A stretch of DNA of 12,813 bases, from contig JBBSHU010000084.1 in assembly GCA_038232455.1 (NCBI GenBank), forward strand, positions 1 to 12,813. The letters are read 5' to 3'. Below are positions 1-6,486 of the stretch, piece after piece (position 1 is the first letter of the stretch; each line of letters begins with the position of its first letter). The DNA is from DATAQC01 sp038232455 (lineage in GTDB: Bacteria; Actinomycetota; Acidimicrobiia; Acidimicrobiales; AC-14). The notes under the pieces are model-generated. The model did no database searches, had not been told where the DNA came from, and worked only from the letters and a program-made list of their open reading frames with translations. A program made the position numbers and the translations under genes.

Positions 1-92
1 GGGCACGGCGACGGGTAGTGCGCATCCTCGACGGCTGGCCATCGACCGCTCCGCTGCTCGATGCCTACGGGCGCATCGCGGCCCTCACCTGA
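1..92 (+). CDS. C-terminal end of an unidentified protein (partial)
   Basis: Reading from base 3 gives about 29 residues without a stop, ending in LLDAYGRIAALT and a TGA at 90-92. The residue mix (RRRVVRILDGWP then a small helix-like tail) and G/C-ending codons look like the end of a real high-GC gene whose body lies to the left of the window. The piece is too short to assign a family. It could also be chance, since open frames are common in GC-rich DNA. Confidence 0.35.
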   Translation, partial: ARRRVVRILDGWPSTAPLLDAYGRIAALT

Positions 93-366
93 GCCCGCCC
101 AAGTCCGATGCCCACGAGCACCACCTTCACGACGCGCGCCCCGACAGCACCGCCGGCGGCCCCGATGGCAGCAAATCCTGCCGCTCCGGACTCGATCAAG
201 CTGGAATGCCCGCTCCTCCGACCATGACCGTCCCAGCAAGACGATCACGTCCCGCGCTGGTCATCTCGTGAACTATCGGGGCTAGCGCTGCCTCCCACGG
301 TCGGTCGCTGCTGCCTCCACTTCCCGCCGGCGCCCTGGCCGCCGCCGAGCGGTCGAGGCCCGGTCG
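93..366. other. Non-coding stretch, nothing convincing
   Basis: All six frames were read. The open frames here give low-complexity Arg/Pro/Ser-rich translations typical of antisense or out-of-phase GC-rich DNA. A short frame from the ATG at 108 gives a Pro/Thr/Ala-rich peptide ending at a TGA near 230, which could be a leftover linker but has no family signature. No clear terminator or promoter was seen. Confidence 0.4.
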
Positions 367-621
367 GTGACCGCGCGGAAGTTGGCCGGCCCCACCGGTT
401 TCTGGGTGGGGACCAGCCCGACAAGTCGCATGTTCGTCGAGGTGCCCGCGCCGCCGCCGTTCCCGGTGGGCACCGGCCAGAAGGTCAGCTTCGCCGGCCA
501 CATCGAGGCCAACCACCCGGGCGCCATCAAGCAGTACGCACTCGTCGGCGCCGACGCCGACCAACTGACCCAGCAAGGTCACCAAGTCGACGTCTACGGC
601 AACTCTTTGCGGAGAGGTTGA
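367..621 (+). CDS. Hypothetical 84-residue protein or remnant of a larger secreted protein
   Basis: The GTG start at 367 has a GAGG at 355-358, eight bases upstream. The protein reads as plausible coding sequence: RKLAGPTGFWVGTSPTSRMFVEV, then VGTGQKVSFAGHIEANH, then ALVGADADQLTQQGHQVDVYGNSL. The strand-like pattern resembles the C-terminal half of small OB-fold-like secreted actinobacterial proteins, in which a 'fWVG' strand is followed by a 'GQKVSFTG' strand. No signal peptide precedes it and the upstream in-frame codons are Arg-rich noise. Either it is a short cytosolic protein or, more likely, a gene that has lost its 5' part. The family is not assigned; the resemblance is my inference. 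Confidence 0.45.
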   Translation: MTARKLAGPTGFWVGTSPTSRMFVEVPAPPPFPVGTGQKVSFAGHIEANHPGAIKQYALVGADADQLTQQGHQVDVYGNSLRRG

Positions 622-696
622 CCGGGAGCGCCGTCGGCCCCCATCGCCGCCGTTTCGTGGGCGGGCGACTCACTTTGACGAGGGCAGTCCCGTACT

Positions 697-1821
697 GTGC
701 CGAGCATGGGGTTCGAACCGCCAGCGATGCAGCCGTCGGGCGAAGCGCGACATCGACGGCGGAGGTGGTTGGCCCTCGCCGTGGCTGTAATGACTTTCGT
801 CGCCGTCGCGTCCCTGGGCGCGACCAGGCTGCGCCATGACGTGGCTCCCGCTGCCGCCGACGGGTCGGCCTCGGCCCGATCCGGTTCGCCGACCCGGCAG
901 GCGTCGGGCCTCGGCCTTCCGACTCTCGGGAGCTCCCAGGTCGTCGAGACCGACGATGTGGGAGACCCCTTCGTCCTCACCCTCCCCGCCGGGGTGGACG
1001 GCCGTCCTCACGCCAGTTACGTCTTGTATTGGACGACCGACTGGAACTCCAACGTGCCGACGGCGGTGTCGAGCGACCTCGTCCACTGGCGGCGGGTCGC
1101 CGACTCGCTGCCGGTGCTGCCGTCGTGGGCAGTGCCCTCGACGACGATGACCTGGGGGCCGACCGTGCGCCGGGTGGGCACATCCTGGGTGCTCTACTAC
1201 AGCACCCAGGACGCAGCCAGCAGGCTCGAGTGCCTCGGGCGGGCCACGGCGACCAGCCCGACCGGCCCCTTCACCGACACCTCGGCGGCGCCCCTGGTAT
1301 GCCAGACGGCGCTCGGCGGCGACATCGACCCGAGCGTCGTCACCGACGGGTCCGGCGCCTCCAGCCTGCTGTGGAAAAACGACGGCAACGCCAACGGGAC
1401 ACCGGTGAGCATCTGGGAGCAGCCCCTGGCGGCCGACGGACTGTCGGTGACCAGCTCACCGACAGCACTCCTCGGTGCCGACCAGGCATGGGAGCACGGC
1501 ATCGTCGAAGGACCGGCCATGCTGCCCGCTGACAAGGGGGGTTGGTGGTTGTTCTATTCGGGCGGGACATGGCAATCCAACACCTACGACACGGGCGTGG
1601 CCTGGTGCCCGACGACGGCCGGTCCCTGCCAGAAGACGGCCGACGCGCCGCTTCTGGCCAGCACCCCTACCGCCGTCTCCCCCGGCGGCTTCGACACGTT
1701 CGTCGACGGCCAGGGAAAGCTCTGGGCCTCGTACTCCGCCTTTCCTGAACCACCGGCCGATGCCAGGGCGGCCATGGCCGAGAACCGGGTGCTCGAGATC
1801 TCCCCGATCGTCTCGCACTGA
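697..1821 (+). CDS. GH43-type glycoside hydrolase, membrane-anchored or secreted
   Basis: A five-bladed beta-propeller glycosidase of the GH43 type (arabinanase/xylosidase-like), probably acting on plant- or cell-wall-derived polysaccharide outside the cell. Numbered from the GTG at 697, a basic stretch (RHRRRR, about 18-23) leads into a hydrophobic segment at about 24-43, a signal peptide or anchor. The three family acidic residues are visible: D90 in VGDPFV (general base), D211 in GGDIDPSVV (pKa modulator) and E271 in VEGPAM (general acid). The WTT, SSDLVHWRR and GWWLFYSGG blade motifs fit. At about 374 residues it is the usual single-domain length. The start is uncertain: there is no good ribosome binding site, and the ATG at 706 lies 7 bases after a TACTGT box (693-698), so a leaderless start at 706 is equally possible. 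The substrate cannot be read from the sequence. It converges with the decayed genes to its right. Confidence 0.85.
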   Translation: MPSMGFEPPAMQPSGEARHRRRRWLALAVAVMTFVAVASLGATRLRHDVAPAAADGSASARSGSPTRQASGLGLPTLGSSQVVETDDVGDPFVLTLPAGVDGRPHASYVLYWTTDWNSNVPTAVSSDLVHWRRVADSLPVLPSWAVPSTTMTWGPTVRRVGTSWVLYYSTQDAASRLECLGRATATSPTGPFTDTSAAPLVCQTALGGDIDPSVVTDGSGASSLLWKNDGNANGTPVSIWEQPLAADGLSVTSSPTALLGADQAWEHGIVEGPAMLPADKGGWWLFYSGGTWQSNTYDTGVAWCPTTAGPCQKTADAPLLASTPTAVSPGGFDTFVDGQGKLWASYSAFPEPPADARAAMAENRVLEISPIVSH

Positions 1822-1833
1822 CCGCTCCTCCGG

Positions 1834-2473
1834 CCTCCGGGCCAGACGAACGTGGGCCACCGACGCAGGGCTGGCCAGCGATGCACTCGTAACCGTCGGG
1901 GACGACATCGACGTCGTCGAGGAGCCGCTCGCCACCACCCAGGAGGATGGGCACGACGGCCACGTGCAGATCGTCGATCAGGCCGGCGCGCAGGTAGTGC
2001 CGCACCGTCGCCGCGCCACCGCCGAGGCGCACGTCTCGGCCTCCGGCGGCGTCGAACGCCCGGGCCAGCGCCGCCTCGATGCCGTCGTCCACGACGTGGA
2101 ACGTTCGTCCCACCCTGCATCGGGATCGACGGGCGCGGGTGGTTGGTGGGCACGAAGACCGGGTGGTGATACGGCGGCTCTTCACCCCACCAGCCTCGCC
2201 ACTCGGTGTCGCGCCACGGACCGCGCACGGGACCGAACATGTTGCGCCCCATGATCGTGGCCCCGATGTGAGCGTCGCCCCTGGCCAAGAAGGTGTCGTC
2301 GACTCCCTCGTCAACGCCGTTCTGGCCGAACATCCGGCGGCCGGTGCGGGTTCCGAACATCATTCATGCAGTCGAGTGCTGCCCACTCCGAGCGGGTTGT
2401 CGAGATCCTGACCCGGCCCGGCCACGTAGCCGTCCAAGGACATGACCAGGTTGCGGACGTGCCGCTCCGGCAT
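1834..2473 (-). pseudogene. RibD/DHFR-like reductase family, three frameshifts, no proper stop
   Basis: The family is NADPH-dependent reductases of the RibD C-terminal/DHFR-like fold. The ATG at 2473 follows GGGGGAGG and opens with RNLVMSLDGYVAGPGQDLDN. Near 2361 the frame shifts: a TGG Trp codon appears to have lost one G, giving LHE-stop. The next frame carries GDAHIGATIMGRNMFGPVRG. Near 2100-2106 an extra A shifts it back, giving FHVVDDGIEAALARA, GGAATVRHYLRAGLIDDLHV and VVPILLGGGERLLDD. Near 1879 about two bases are missing, and the expected ending (SVAHVRLARR) continues in the third frame without a stop, into the antisense of the GH43 gene. Three shifts plus the lost stop argue for a dead gene; sequence errors are the alternative. 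Intact relatives are about 190-210 residues, as here. Confidence 0.75.
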
Positions 2474-2479
2474 CATTCC

Positions 2480-2676
2480 TCCCCCTCTCAGGGCGCTCGG
2501 TCAGTGTCGCAGCGAAGGCCGACGCGCTACCCCCGACATCGACTATTGACCGCTCCCCTCTCGGGAGCGAGGTCGAGGGAATCCACCAGCTCCAAGGACA
2601 TCATCGGGACCGGCTGGTACCAGCTCACCCGTTCCGGACCGAGGCGGCGGTAGATGCCGTCCCAGTGCGCCTTCAT
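2480..2676 (-). pseudogene. Class I SAM methyltransferase, N-terminal fragment with a frameshift
   Basis: The ATG at 2676 is preceded by GAGGG nine bases upstream. It begins KAHWDGIYRRLGPERVSWYQ, the typical N-terminus of a class I SAM-dependent methyltransferase subfamily (HWDxVY...VSWYQ), followed by SLELVDSLDL. This frame stops at a TAG near 2529. Around 2547 a +1 or -2 shift moves the SAM-binding motif I (IVDVGGSASAFAATL) into another frame. About 20 residues later homology ends and the DHFR-like gene's ribosome binding site begins. Intact members are about 200 residues, so roughly two thirds is gone. It lies directly downstream of ccdA on the same strand and may once have been in that operon. 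Confidence 0.65.
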
Positions 2677-2707
2677 GTCGGTTTGCCCTCTGGGGTGGCT
2701 GCGATGC

Positions 2708-3709
2708 TCATGGTCGACTGTCGGCGTTGGCGTTGGCGTTGGCGTTGGCGTTGGCCGTCGTGGGTTCGGGGGGCATGTTCTCGGACCGCTCGCCGCGTCG
2801 ATTGGGGACGTGAGGCCCGGCACTGTCGTGCGGGCGAGGCGCCGTGGGGTGGCGACGGTGAGACTCACGGTGCGTGATGGCGGCGGCGAGGCCGAGCATG
2901 ACGATGATGACGACTGCGGCGACCACGCCGACGGTCACGGCGCCCGCCTCGCCCACCAACCGGCTGATGCGTCCGGAGATGTTCGTCACCACGCCGACCG
3001 GGCCGCCCGAGATGTCCCGTCCCGAGTTGAGGACCAGTTCGTAGGTTCCGTACCAGGCCACGTAGAGCCCGGCCAGGATGAGCAGCCCACCCGAGGCCCG
3101 GTGCACGTAGGGAAGGACCGGCTTCATGGCGGTCACCACTTGGCGCTGGGCGAGGGCGACGGCCACGCTCAGCACAGCCAGCACGGTGCCCATGCCGGCG
3201 GCGTACAACACGAACGTGGCGATCCCGCCCAGCAGGCTCGTCTGCTGGAAGGTGGTGGCCACCGCGGCGAGGAACGGGGGCAGGGTGCACGACAGCGAGA
3301 CCGTGGCATAGGACACGCCGAACAAGAAGATGCCCGGCAACCCGGCATCGGGGCTGGTCCCGCGCGACATGCGGGGCAGGGAGAGCTTCGGCTCGAACCC
3401 GCGCATCATGGCCACACCCAGGGGTATCAGCATGATGCCGATCACCACGGTGAACCATGGGGCGATCCGCGACACCTGCACCCACGCCAGGGTGACGACG
3501 GTACCGACGGCGCCGAAGACGGCGGCAAAGCCCAGGGCGAGGGTGGCCGAGACTGCAAGCGCTCGCCCAACGGCTCGCACTGGAGTGGGTCGGTCCTCGC
3601 CGGCCACACCGACGAAGTAGGCGAGGTATGCGGGCAGCAGTGCGAACCCGCAAGGGTTGAAGGCGGCGAGAAGCCCGGCGGCGTAGGCGAGCGCGAGGGG
3701 GGCGCCCAC
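2708..3709 (-). CDS. ccdA: CcdA/DsbD-type transmembrane thiol-disulfide electron carrier
   Basis: Polytopic membrane protein that passes reducing equivalents from cytoplasmic thioredoxin to extracytoplasmic thioredoxin-fold partners. The two redox cysteines are visible: C20 in FNPCGFALLP (first membrane segment) and C141 in SLSCTLPPF (about the fourth). Hydrophobic stretches at about 4-34, 46-75, 84-102, 122-150, 157-185 and 205-222 fit the six-helix core. A further membrane segment occurs near 258-280, followed by a long hydrophilic tail ending in Asn-Ala repeats, which is unusual for the family. The GTG start at 3709 lies two bases after the TGA stop of the thioredoxin-fold lipoprotein and has no ribosome binding site of its own, implying translational coupling. 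That neighbour is its likely redox partner. At 333 residues it is longer than the usual 230-260, mostly because of the C-terminal extension. Confidence 0.9.
   Translation of the reverse strand: MGAPLALAYAAGLLAAFNPCGFALLPAYLAYFVGVAGEDRPTPVRAVGRALAVSATLALGFAAVFGAVGTVVTLAWVQVSRIAPWFTVVIGIMLIPLGVAMMRGFEPKLSLPRMSRGTSPDAGLPGIFLFGVSYATVSLSCTLPPFLAAVATTFQQTSLLGGIATFVLYAAGMGTVLAVLSVAVALAQRQVVTAMKPVLPYVHRASGGLLILAGLYVAWYGTYELVLNSGRDISGGPVGVVTNISGRISRLVGEAGAVTVGVVAAVVIIVMLGLAAAITHRESHRRHPTAPRPHDSAGPHVPNRRGERSENMPPEPTTANANANANANADSRP
2723..2752. repeat. Five tandem GGCGTT hexamers inside the 3' end of ccdA
   Basis: Five exact copies of GGCGTT on the + strand (AACGCC on the coding strand) encode an Asn-Ala run near the CcdA C-terminus. 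The unit is six bases, so slippage changes length without breaking the frame. Confidence 0.9.
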
Positions 3710-3711
3710 GC

Positions 3712-4323
3712 TCAGGCGCCACGGGCGAGGCGGAGCACCTCGTCCTCGGGGAATGCTCCCTGCCAGCGCTTGATCTCCTTGCCCGTGCTGGAGAAGAGGA
3801 TGGCGGCGGGCTGGGCGGCGACATCAAGGGCTCGCCAGGAGTCGAAGCCGTCATCCCAGAGCATCTGGAAGGAGATCTTGTAGCGGGCAACGAAGTCCCT
3901 GGCCTCCGGAAGGGAGTCCTGCGTCCCGAGCCCGGCCACCTTGAGCTGTGCGGCGTTCCGTCGAGCGAACCGCTCGACGCCGGGCGCTTCGGCCCGGCAG
4001 CTGGGTCAGTGTGGGGCCCAGAACCACACGAGCAGTGGTCGGTCCGCAGTGGCCATCGACGCGAGATCGACCTTGGCACCGGCGCCGACATCGTTGACCA
4101 CGAGGTGCGGCAGCGCCCCTTCGGCCACGCCGCGATCGGGCGCGGCGGTCGGGGCACCGGACGACCCGGCGCCCCCAGACCGTGCCGGGGAGCCGCTTCC
4201 GCAGCCGGTTAGAGCCAGGGCGGCTACTACCAGTACGCCGGCAATTTTCCTTCGGCGGTGCCCGTCAACCGCCGGGGTCGCGACATCGGATCGCACCGTT
4301 CGTTCCTTGCCAGGTTGAGCCAT
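3712..4323 (-). CDS. Probable selenocysteine-containing DsbE/MPT53-like thioredoxin-fold lipoprotein (UGA read through at 4006-4008)
   Basis: Extracytoplasmic thiol-disulfide oxidoreductase of the TlpA/DsbE class. The ATG at 4323 follows an AAGGG at 4332-4336 (8-base spacing). Residues 23-41 form a lipoprotein signal (RRRKIAGVLV...ALTGC, lipid-anchored C41), then a Gly/Ser/Ala-rich linker. The thioredoxin core reads PLLVWFWAPH, an in-frame TGA at residue 106, then PSCRAEAPGVERF, so the active site is WAPH-U-P-S-C with resolving C109. The same frame continues with full homology: VAGLGTQDSLPEARDFVARY, QMLWDD and the cis-Pro loop AAQP (P172), ending at a second TGA (3712-3714). Total about 203 residues, normal for the family. 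In relatives the position is Cys (FWxPWCPxC). A nonsense mutation is the alternative, but the exact catalytic position, the intact downstream frame, the hairpins at 3959-3998 and the coupled ccdA favour selenocysteine. Selenium-insertion genes are not in this window. Confidence 0.8.
3959..3998 (-). promoter_or_regulatory. Candidate bacterial SECIS element: two adjoining hairpins after the UGA
   Basis: On the coding strand, counting from the base after TGA: hairpin 1 pairs bases 8-14 (GCCGGGC) perfectly with 21-27 (GCCCGGC) around the loop CGAAGC, with a G at loop position two, 16 bases from the UGA. Hairpin 2 pairs 27-35 (CGTCGAGCG) with 39-47 (CGCTCGACG) around the loop GTT, a loop that begins with G followed by U, 36 bases from the UGA. 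Bacterial SECIS elements are stem-loops inside the coding sequence just after the UGA, with a G near the start of a small apical loop. Both hairpins meet that description. They share one base, so either could be the SelB-binding structure. Confidence 0.55.
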
Positions 4324-4416
4324 CAAGCCAGCCCTTTTTTGAGGGGAGAGGATCGGTTCAGGCCGACCATATCGAGAGGCGGCGCCGATTGGGGTGCGGC
4401 CCCCCTGGATCGGACT

Positions 4417-4680
4417 GTGAGCGGCCGCTTTCGCTCCACTGCATCAACACCCATATGGTGGGCCGTTACCGCCGCGGGCGGCCTTGGGACCTTGATCCTC
4501 GCCATTCGCGGCGCCGGGTCGGCCACGACGCTGGCAGTCTCGACGGCCGGCAAATCGTTCCTGATCGCTGGGCTGGCCCTGTTCGCCATCGCGGCTGCGC
4601 TCGCCCTCTTCGTCAATATTCCCTGGCGCAGATTCTGGGGTCTTGAGGTCCGCAGCCGGGGCGTAGATGGAGATCGAATT
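4417..4680 (+). pseudogene. Truncated membrane-protein fragment
   Basis: The + frame through this interval reads STASTPIWWAVTAAGGLGTL, ILAIRGAG, then AGKSFLIAGLALFAIAAALA, LFVNIPWRR: two hydrophobic helices separated by a short loop. The second helix followed by 'VNIPWR' resembles a family of small two-helix actinobacterial membrane proteins (helix ending ...LLVNxPRRY). The frame runs on into the antisense of the ABC permease, so the true 3' end is missing. The GTG at 4417 is a possible start but has no ribosome binding site. I read this as a remnant; a shadow frame is possible. The rest of the 4324-4698 gap holds the upstream region of the selenoprotein operon, with no clear promoter boxes. 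Confidence 0.35.
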
Positions 4681-4698
4681 CCTGCTCAACTGTACGCC

Positions 4699-5429
4699 TC
4701 ACAGCGCCACCACCCGCCGCCAGCCCAGGACGGAGACGACCAGCACGCCCGCCACGACGGCGAGGTCCCACGTCGCACCGCCCAGGCCCAACCACGGCTG
4801 GCGTATGGCCGCGGTGACATGGGTCAGGGGCAGGAATGTGGCGATCTGGCGCATGGTGGAGCTCATGGCCTTCGGTGGGGGCCCACCGCCGCCGAGCAGG
4901 AAGGAGGGAAAGAAGGCCAGGAGCCCGATGCCCTGGGCGGCCCGGGCGTTGGGCACGACGGCGCCCAGCAACAGGCCCAGGCTGGTGAAGGCCAGCGCTC
5001 CCAGCAGCACCCCAGCGACAGTGGCCGCGGGTGAGGCGACCGGCGGCAGGCCGTAGACGAGGGTGGCCACGGCCAGGAGCACAGCGCAGGCCACGAGAGT
5101 GAGGATCACCCCAACTGCCAGCTGGGCGACGGCGAAGGACCAGCGCCCGAAGCCGGCGGCCGTGAAGCGGCGCAGGACGCCGCGCTCGCGGTACCCGGCC
5201 AGGTGGACCGGCACCATGACCAGGCCGATGGCGGCGATGACCACCGCAGGTACGACGCCACGTACCACCGGGACGGGTCGACGCCGGCGAAAGCCACATC
5301 GTGGGCGCCGAACGAGCCGGCGATCACCAGCACGGTGACGATGGGGAACGCGAACACGAAGGCCAGCACGAGCGGCGCACGCAGCACCAGCCGCAACTCG
5401 GTGCGAATCAGCTTCAGAACGTTATTCAT
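4699..5429 (-). pseudogene. ABC-2 type transporter permease with a single frameshift
   Basis: Membrane subunit of a DrrB/YadH-like ABC exporter. The ATG at 5429 overlaps the ATPase stop in ATGA and has GGAGG seven bases upstream. The first part (NNVLKLIRTELRLVLRAPLV, LAFVFAFPIVTVLVIAG, VDPSRWYVASYL) is in one frame. From about 5247 the homologous protein continues in the next frame: VVIAAIGLVMVPVHLAGYRE, RGVLRRFTAAGFGRW, LLGALAFTSLGLLLGAVVPN, FFPSFLLGGG, LPLTHVTAAIRQPWLG. One missing G (CTGGCG to CTGCG) near 5244-5249 explains the break. Restoring it gives a 243-residue protein with the family's six membrane segments and normal length. Everything else is intact, so this is either a very recent inactivation or a one-base sequence error. 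If real, it would leave the exporter without its channel. Confidence 0.85.
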
Positions 5430-6364
5430 CGGGAGCCTCCCGTGAGCTCGAGCGCACGGTCGGCGCTGTGGGCGAGCAGAGCGACTACCGCCTCCTCCAG
5501 ATCGGGCATGGCCACCGCCAGGTCGTCGGGAACCTGGCCGCGGCCCACCAGGTGGGCGCAGACGTGGGCGATCATGCGCCGGTCGCCGTGCACCTCCACC
5601 GACGTGCCCACGCAGCGCACCTGCGTGACCCCGTCGATGGCCCTGAGGTCGTCAGGCCGTGCCGTGCTCGAAGCGCCGTCGAAGCGGACGGTGGCCCACG
5701 GTGCGTTGCGGTCGACCAGGTCGACGGGCGGGCCCGAATCCAACACCCGTCCGCCATCCATCACCAACACGCGATCGCACAGCGCCTCGGCCTCGTCCAT
5801 GTAGTGCGTCACCAACAACACCGTCGTTTCGGCGTCGCGCAGCGACAGGATGGCGTCCCACACGTCGCGCCGGGCCGCAGGGTCCAGCCCCTGGGTCAAC
5901 TCGTCGAGGATGACGAGCTGCGGGCGGTTCAGCAGGGCCAGCACCAGGAACAAGCGCTGTCGCTGGCCCCCGCTCAGGGCCGAGAAGGCCCGCTTGCGGT
6001 GCTCGCCCAGTCCGAAGGCGGCGAGCAGCCCGTCGACGGGCATGGCCCGCGGGCCCCGGAACAGCTCGATGGCCTCGCCCACCCGCAGCCGGTCGGGGAG
6101 AGCCGAATCCTGCAGCTGGGTGCCGACCTTCGACCGGAGCCGCTGGCCGTCGGTCTGCGGGTCGAGTCCGAGAACCCGAACCGAGCCGGCGTCGGCTCGG
6201 CGCAGGCCGCTGATGCACTCGACTGTGGTCGTCTTGCCGGCCCCGTTCCTGCCGAGCAGGCCGACGATCTCGCCCTCGTGCACGTCAAGGTCGACGTGGT
6301 CGACCACCAAGCGGTCGCCGTAGTGCTTGCACAGGTCCCGCACCTCCACCACGGGGCTCGCCAT
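5426..6364 (-). CDS. ABC exporter ATP-binding protein (DrrA-like)
   Basis: Cytoplasmic ATPase subunit that would power the adjacent ABC-2 permease; likely cargo is a drug, lipid or other hydrophobic compound, which the sequence does not identify. The ATG at 6364 has GGAGGG seven bases upstream. Motifs in order: Walker A GRNGAGKTT (38-46), Q-loop near Q83-Q85, signature LSGGQRQR (130-137), Walker B LVILDELTQGLD (150-161, with LTQ in place of the commoner PTT/PTS), and H-switch LVTHYMDEAE (H187). After residue 200 comes a C-terminal extension typical of DrrA/CcmA-like exporters. Total 312 residues. The stop overlaps the permease start by four bases (ATGA), so the two are co-translated. A conserved inverted repeat and possible promoter lie 91-110 bases upstream, after the response-regulator gene. 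Confidence 0.93.
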   Translation of the reverse strand: MASPVVEVRDLCKHYGDRLVVDHVDLDVHEGEIVGLLGRNGAGKTTTVECISGLRRADAGSVRVLGLDPQTDGQRLRSKVGTQLQDSALPDRLRVGEAIELFRGPRAMPVDGLLAAFGLGEHRKRAFSALSGGQRQRLFLVLALLNRPQLVILDELTQGLDPAARRDVWDAILSLRDAETTVLLVTHYMDEAEALCDRVLVMDGGRVLDSGPPVDLVDRNAPWATVRFDGASSTARPDDLRAIDGVTQVRCVGTSVEVHGDRRMIAHVCAHLVGRGQVPDDLAVAMPDLEEAVVALLAHSADRALELTGGSR

Positions 6365-6486
6365 ATCTGGTCCCTCCTCTTCGCCGGGCATCTCCCGTCC
6401 CATCACCATGACGGGCGGCAAGCGGACGCGCATCGGGCCACGGTCGAGATCTCGCCTCCACCCTGGAGTGGAGGAGGCGCCGGCGG
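6365..6486 (-). promoter_or_regulatory. Upstream region of the ABC exporter operon with possible promoter
   Basis: Between the regulator stop (6487) and the ABC start (6364). Moving toward the gene: an inverted repeat at 6455-6474, a 10-base palindrome CGAGATCTCG at 6444-6453, a weak -35-like ATGCGC (6428-6433), a 17-base spacer, a weak -10-like CATGGT (6405-6410), and the ribosome binding site GGAGGG (6372-6377). The repeat-to-(-35) gap (21 bases) nearly matches that upstream of the kinase gene (22 bases), which supports the placement although the boxes are poor. Confidence 0.4.
6455..6474. promoter_or_regulatory. Probable response-regulator operator, copy 1 (ABC operon)
   Basis: CCTCCACCCTGGAGTGGAGG: the arms CCTCCAC and GTGGAGG are perfectly complementary around six bases. 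Seventeen of twenty bases match the copy at 8355-8374. Its position upstream of the exporter operon, and the second copy upstream of the kinase gene, point to the NarL-type regulator encoded between them. As RNA it could also form a hairpin after the regulator stop, but no U-tract follows. Confidence 0.6.

Noticed and set aside
2723..2752. Hexamer array as a CRISPR or origin iteron
   Set aside because: The units are six bases with no spacers and encode an in-frame Asn-Ala run in CcdA.
2654..3883. 409-residue + strand open frame
   Set aside because: Antisense to ccdA and the selenoprotein; the translation is a His/Gly/Asp-rich low-complexity shadow with no domain.
4006..4008. Reading the TGA as an ordinary stop, giving a 105-residue lipoprotein and a separate C-terminal ORF from 3939
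   Set aside because: The codons between 4005 and 3940 continue the family sequence (PSCRAEAPGVERF...), the separate ORF would begin mid-domain without a ribosome binding site, and the TGA sits exactly at the catalytic Cys.
2865..4157. 430-residue - strand open frame overlapping ccdA in another phase
   Set aside because: Arg/Pro/His-rich out-of-phase translation; the ccdA frame has membrane helices and redox cysteines.
6455..6474. Hairpin as intrinsic terminator of the regulator gene
   Set aside because: There is no U-tract and the same sequence occurs upstream of the kinase promoter, so an operator role explains both copies better.
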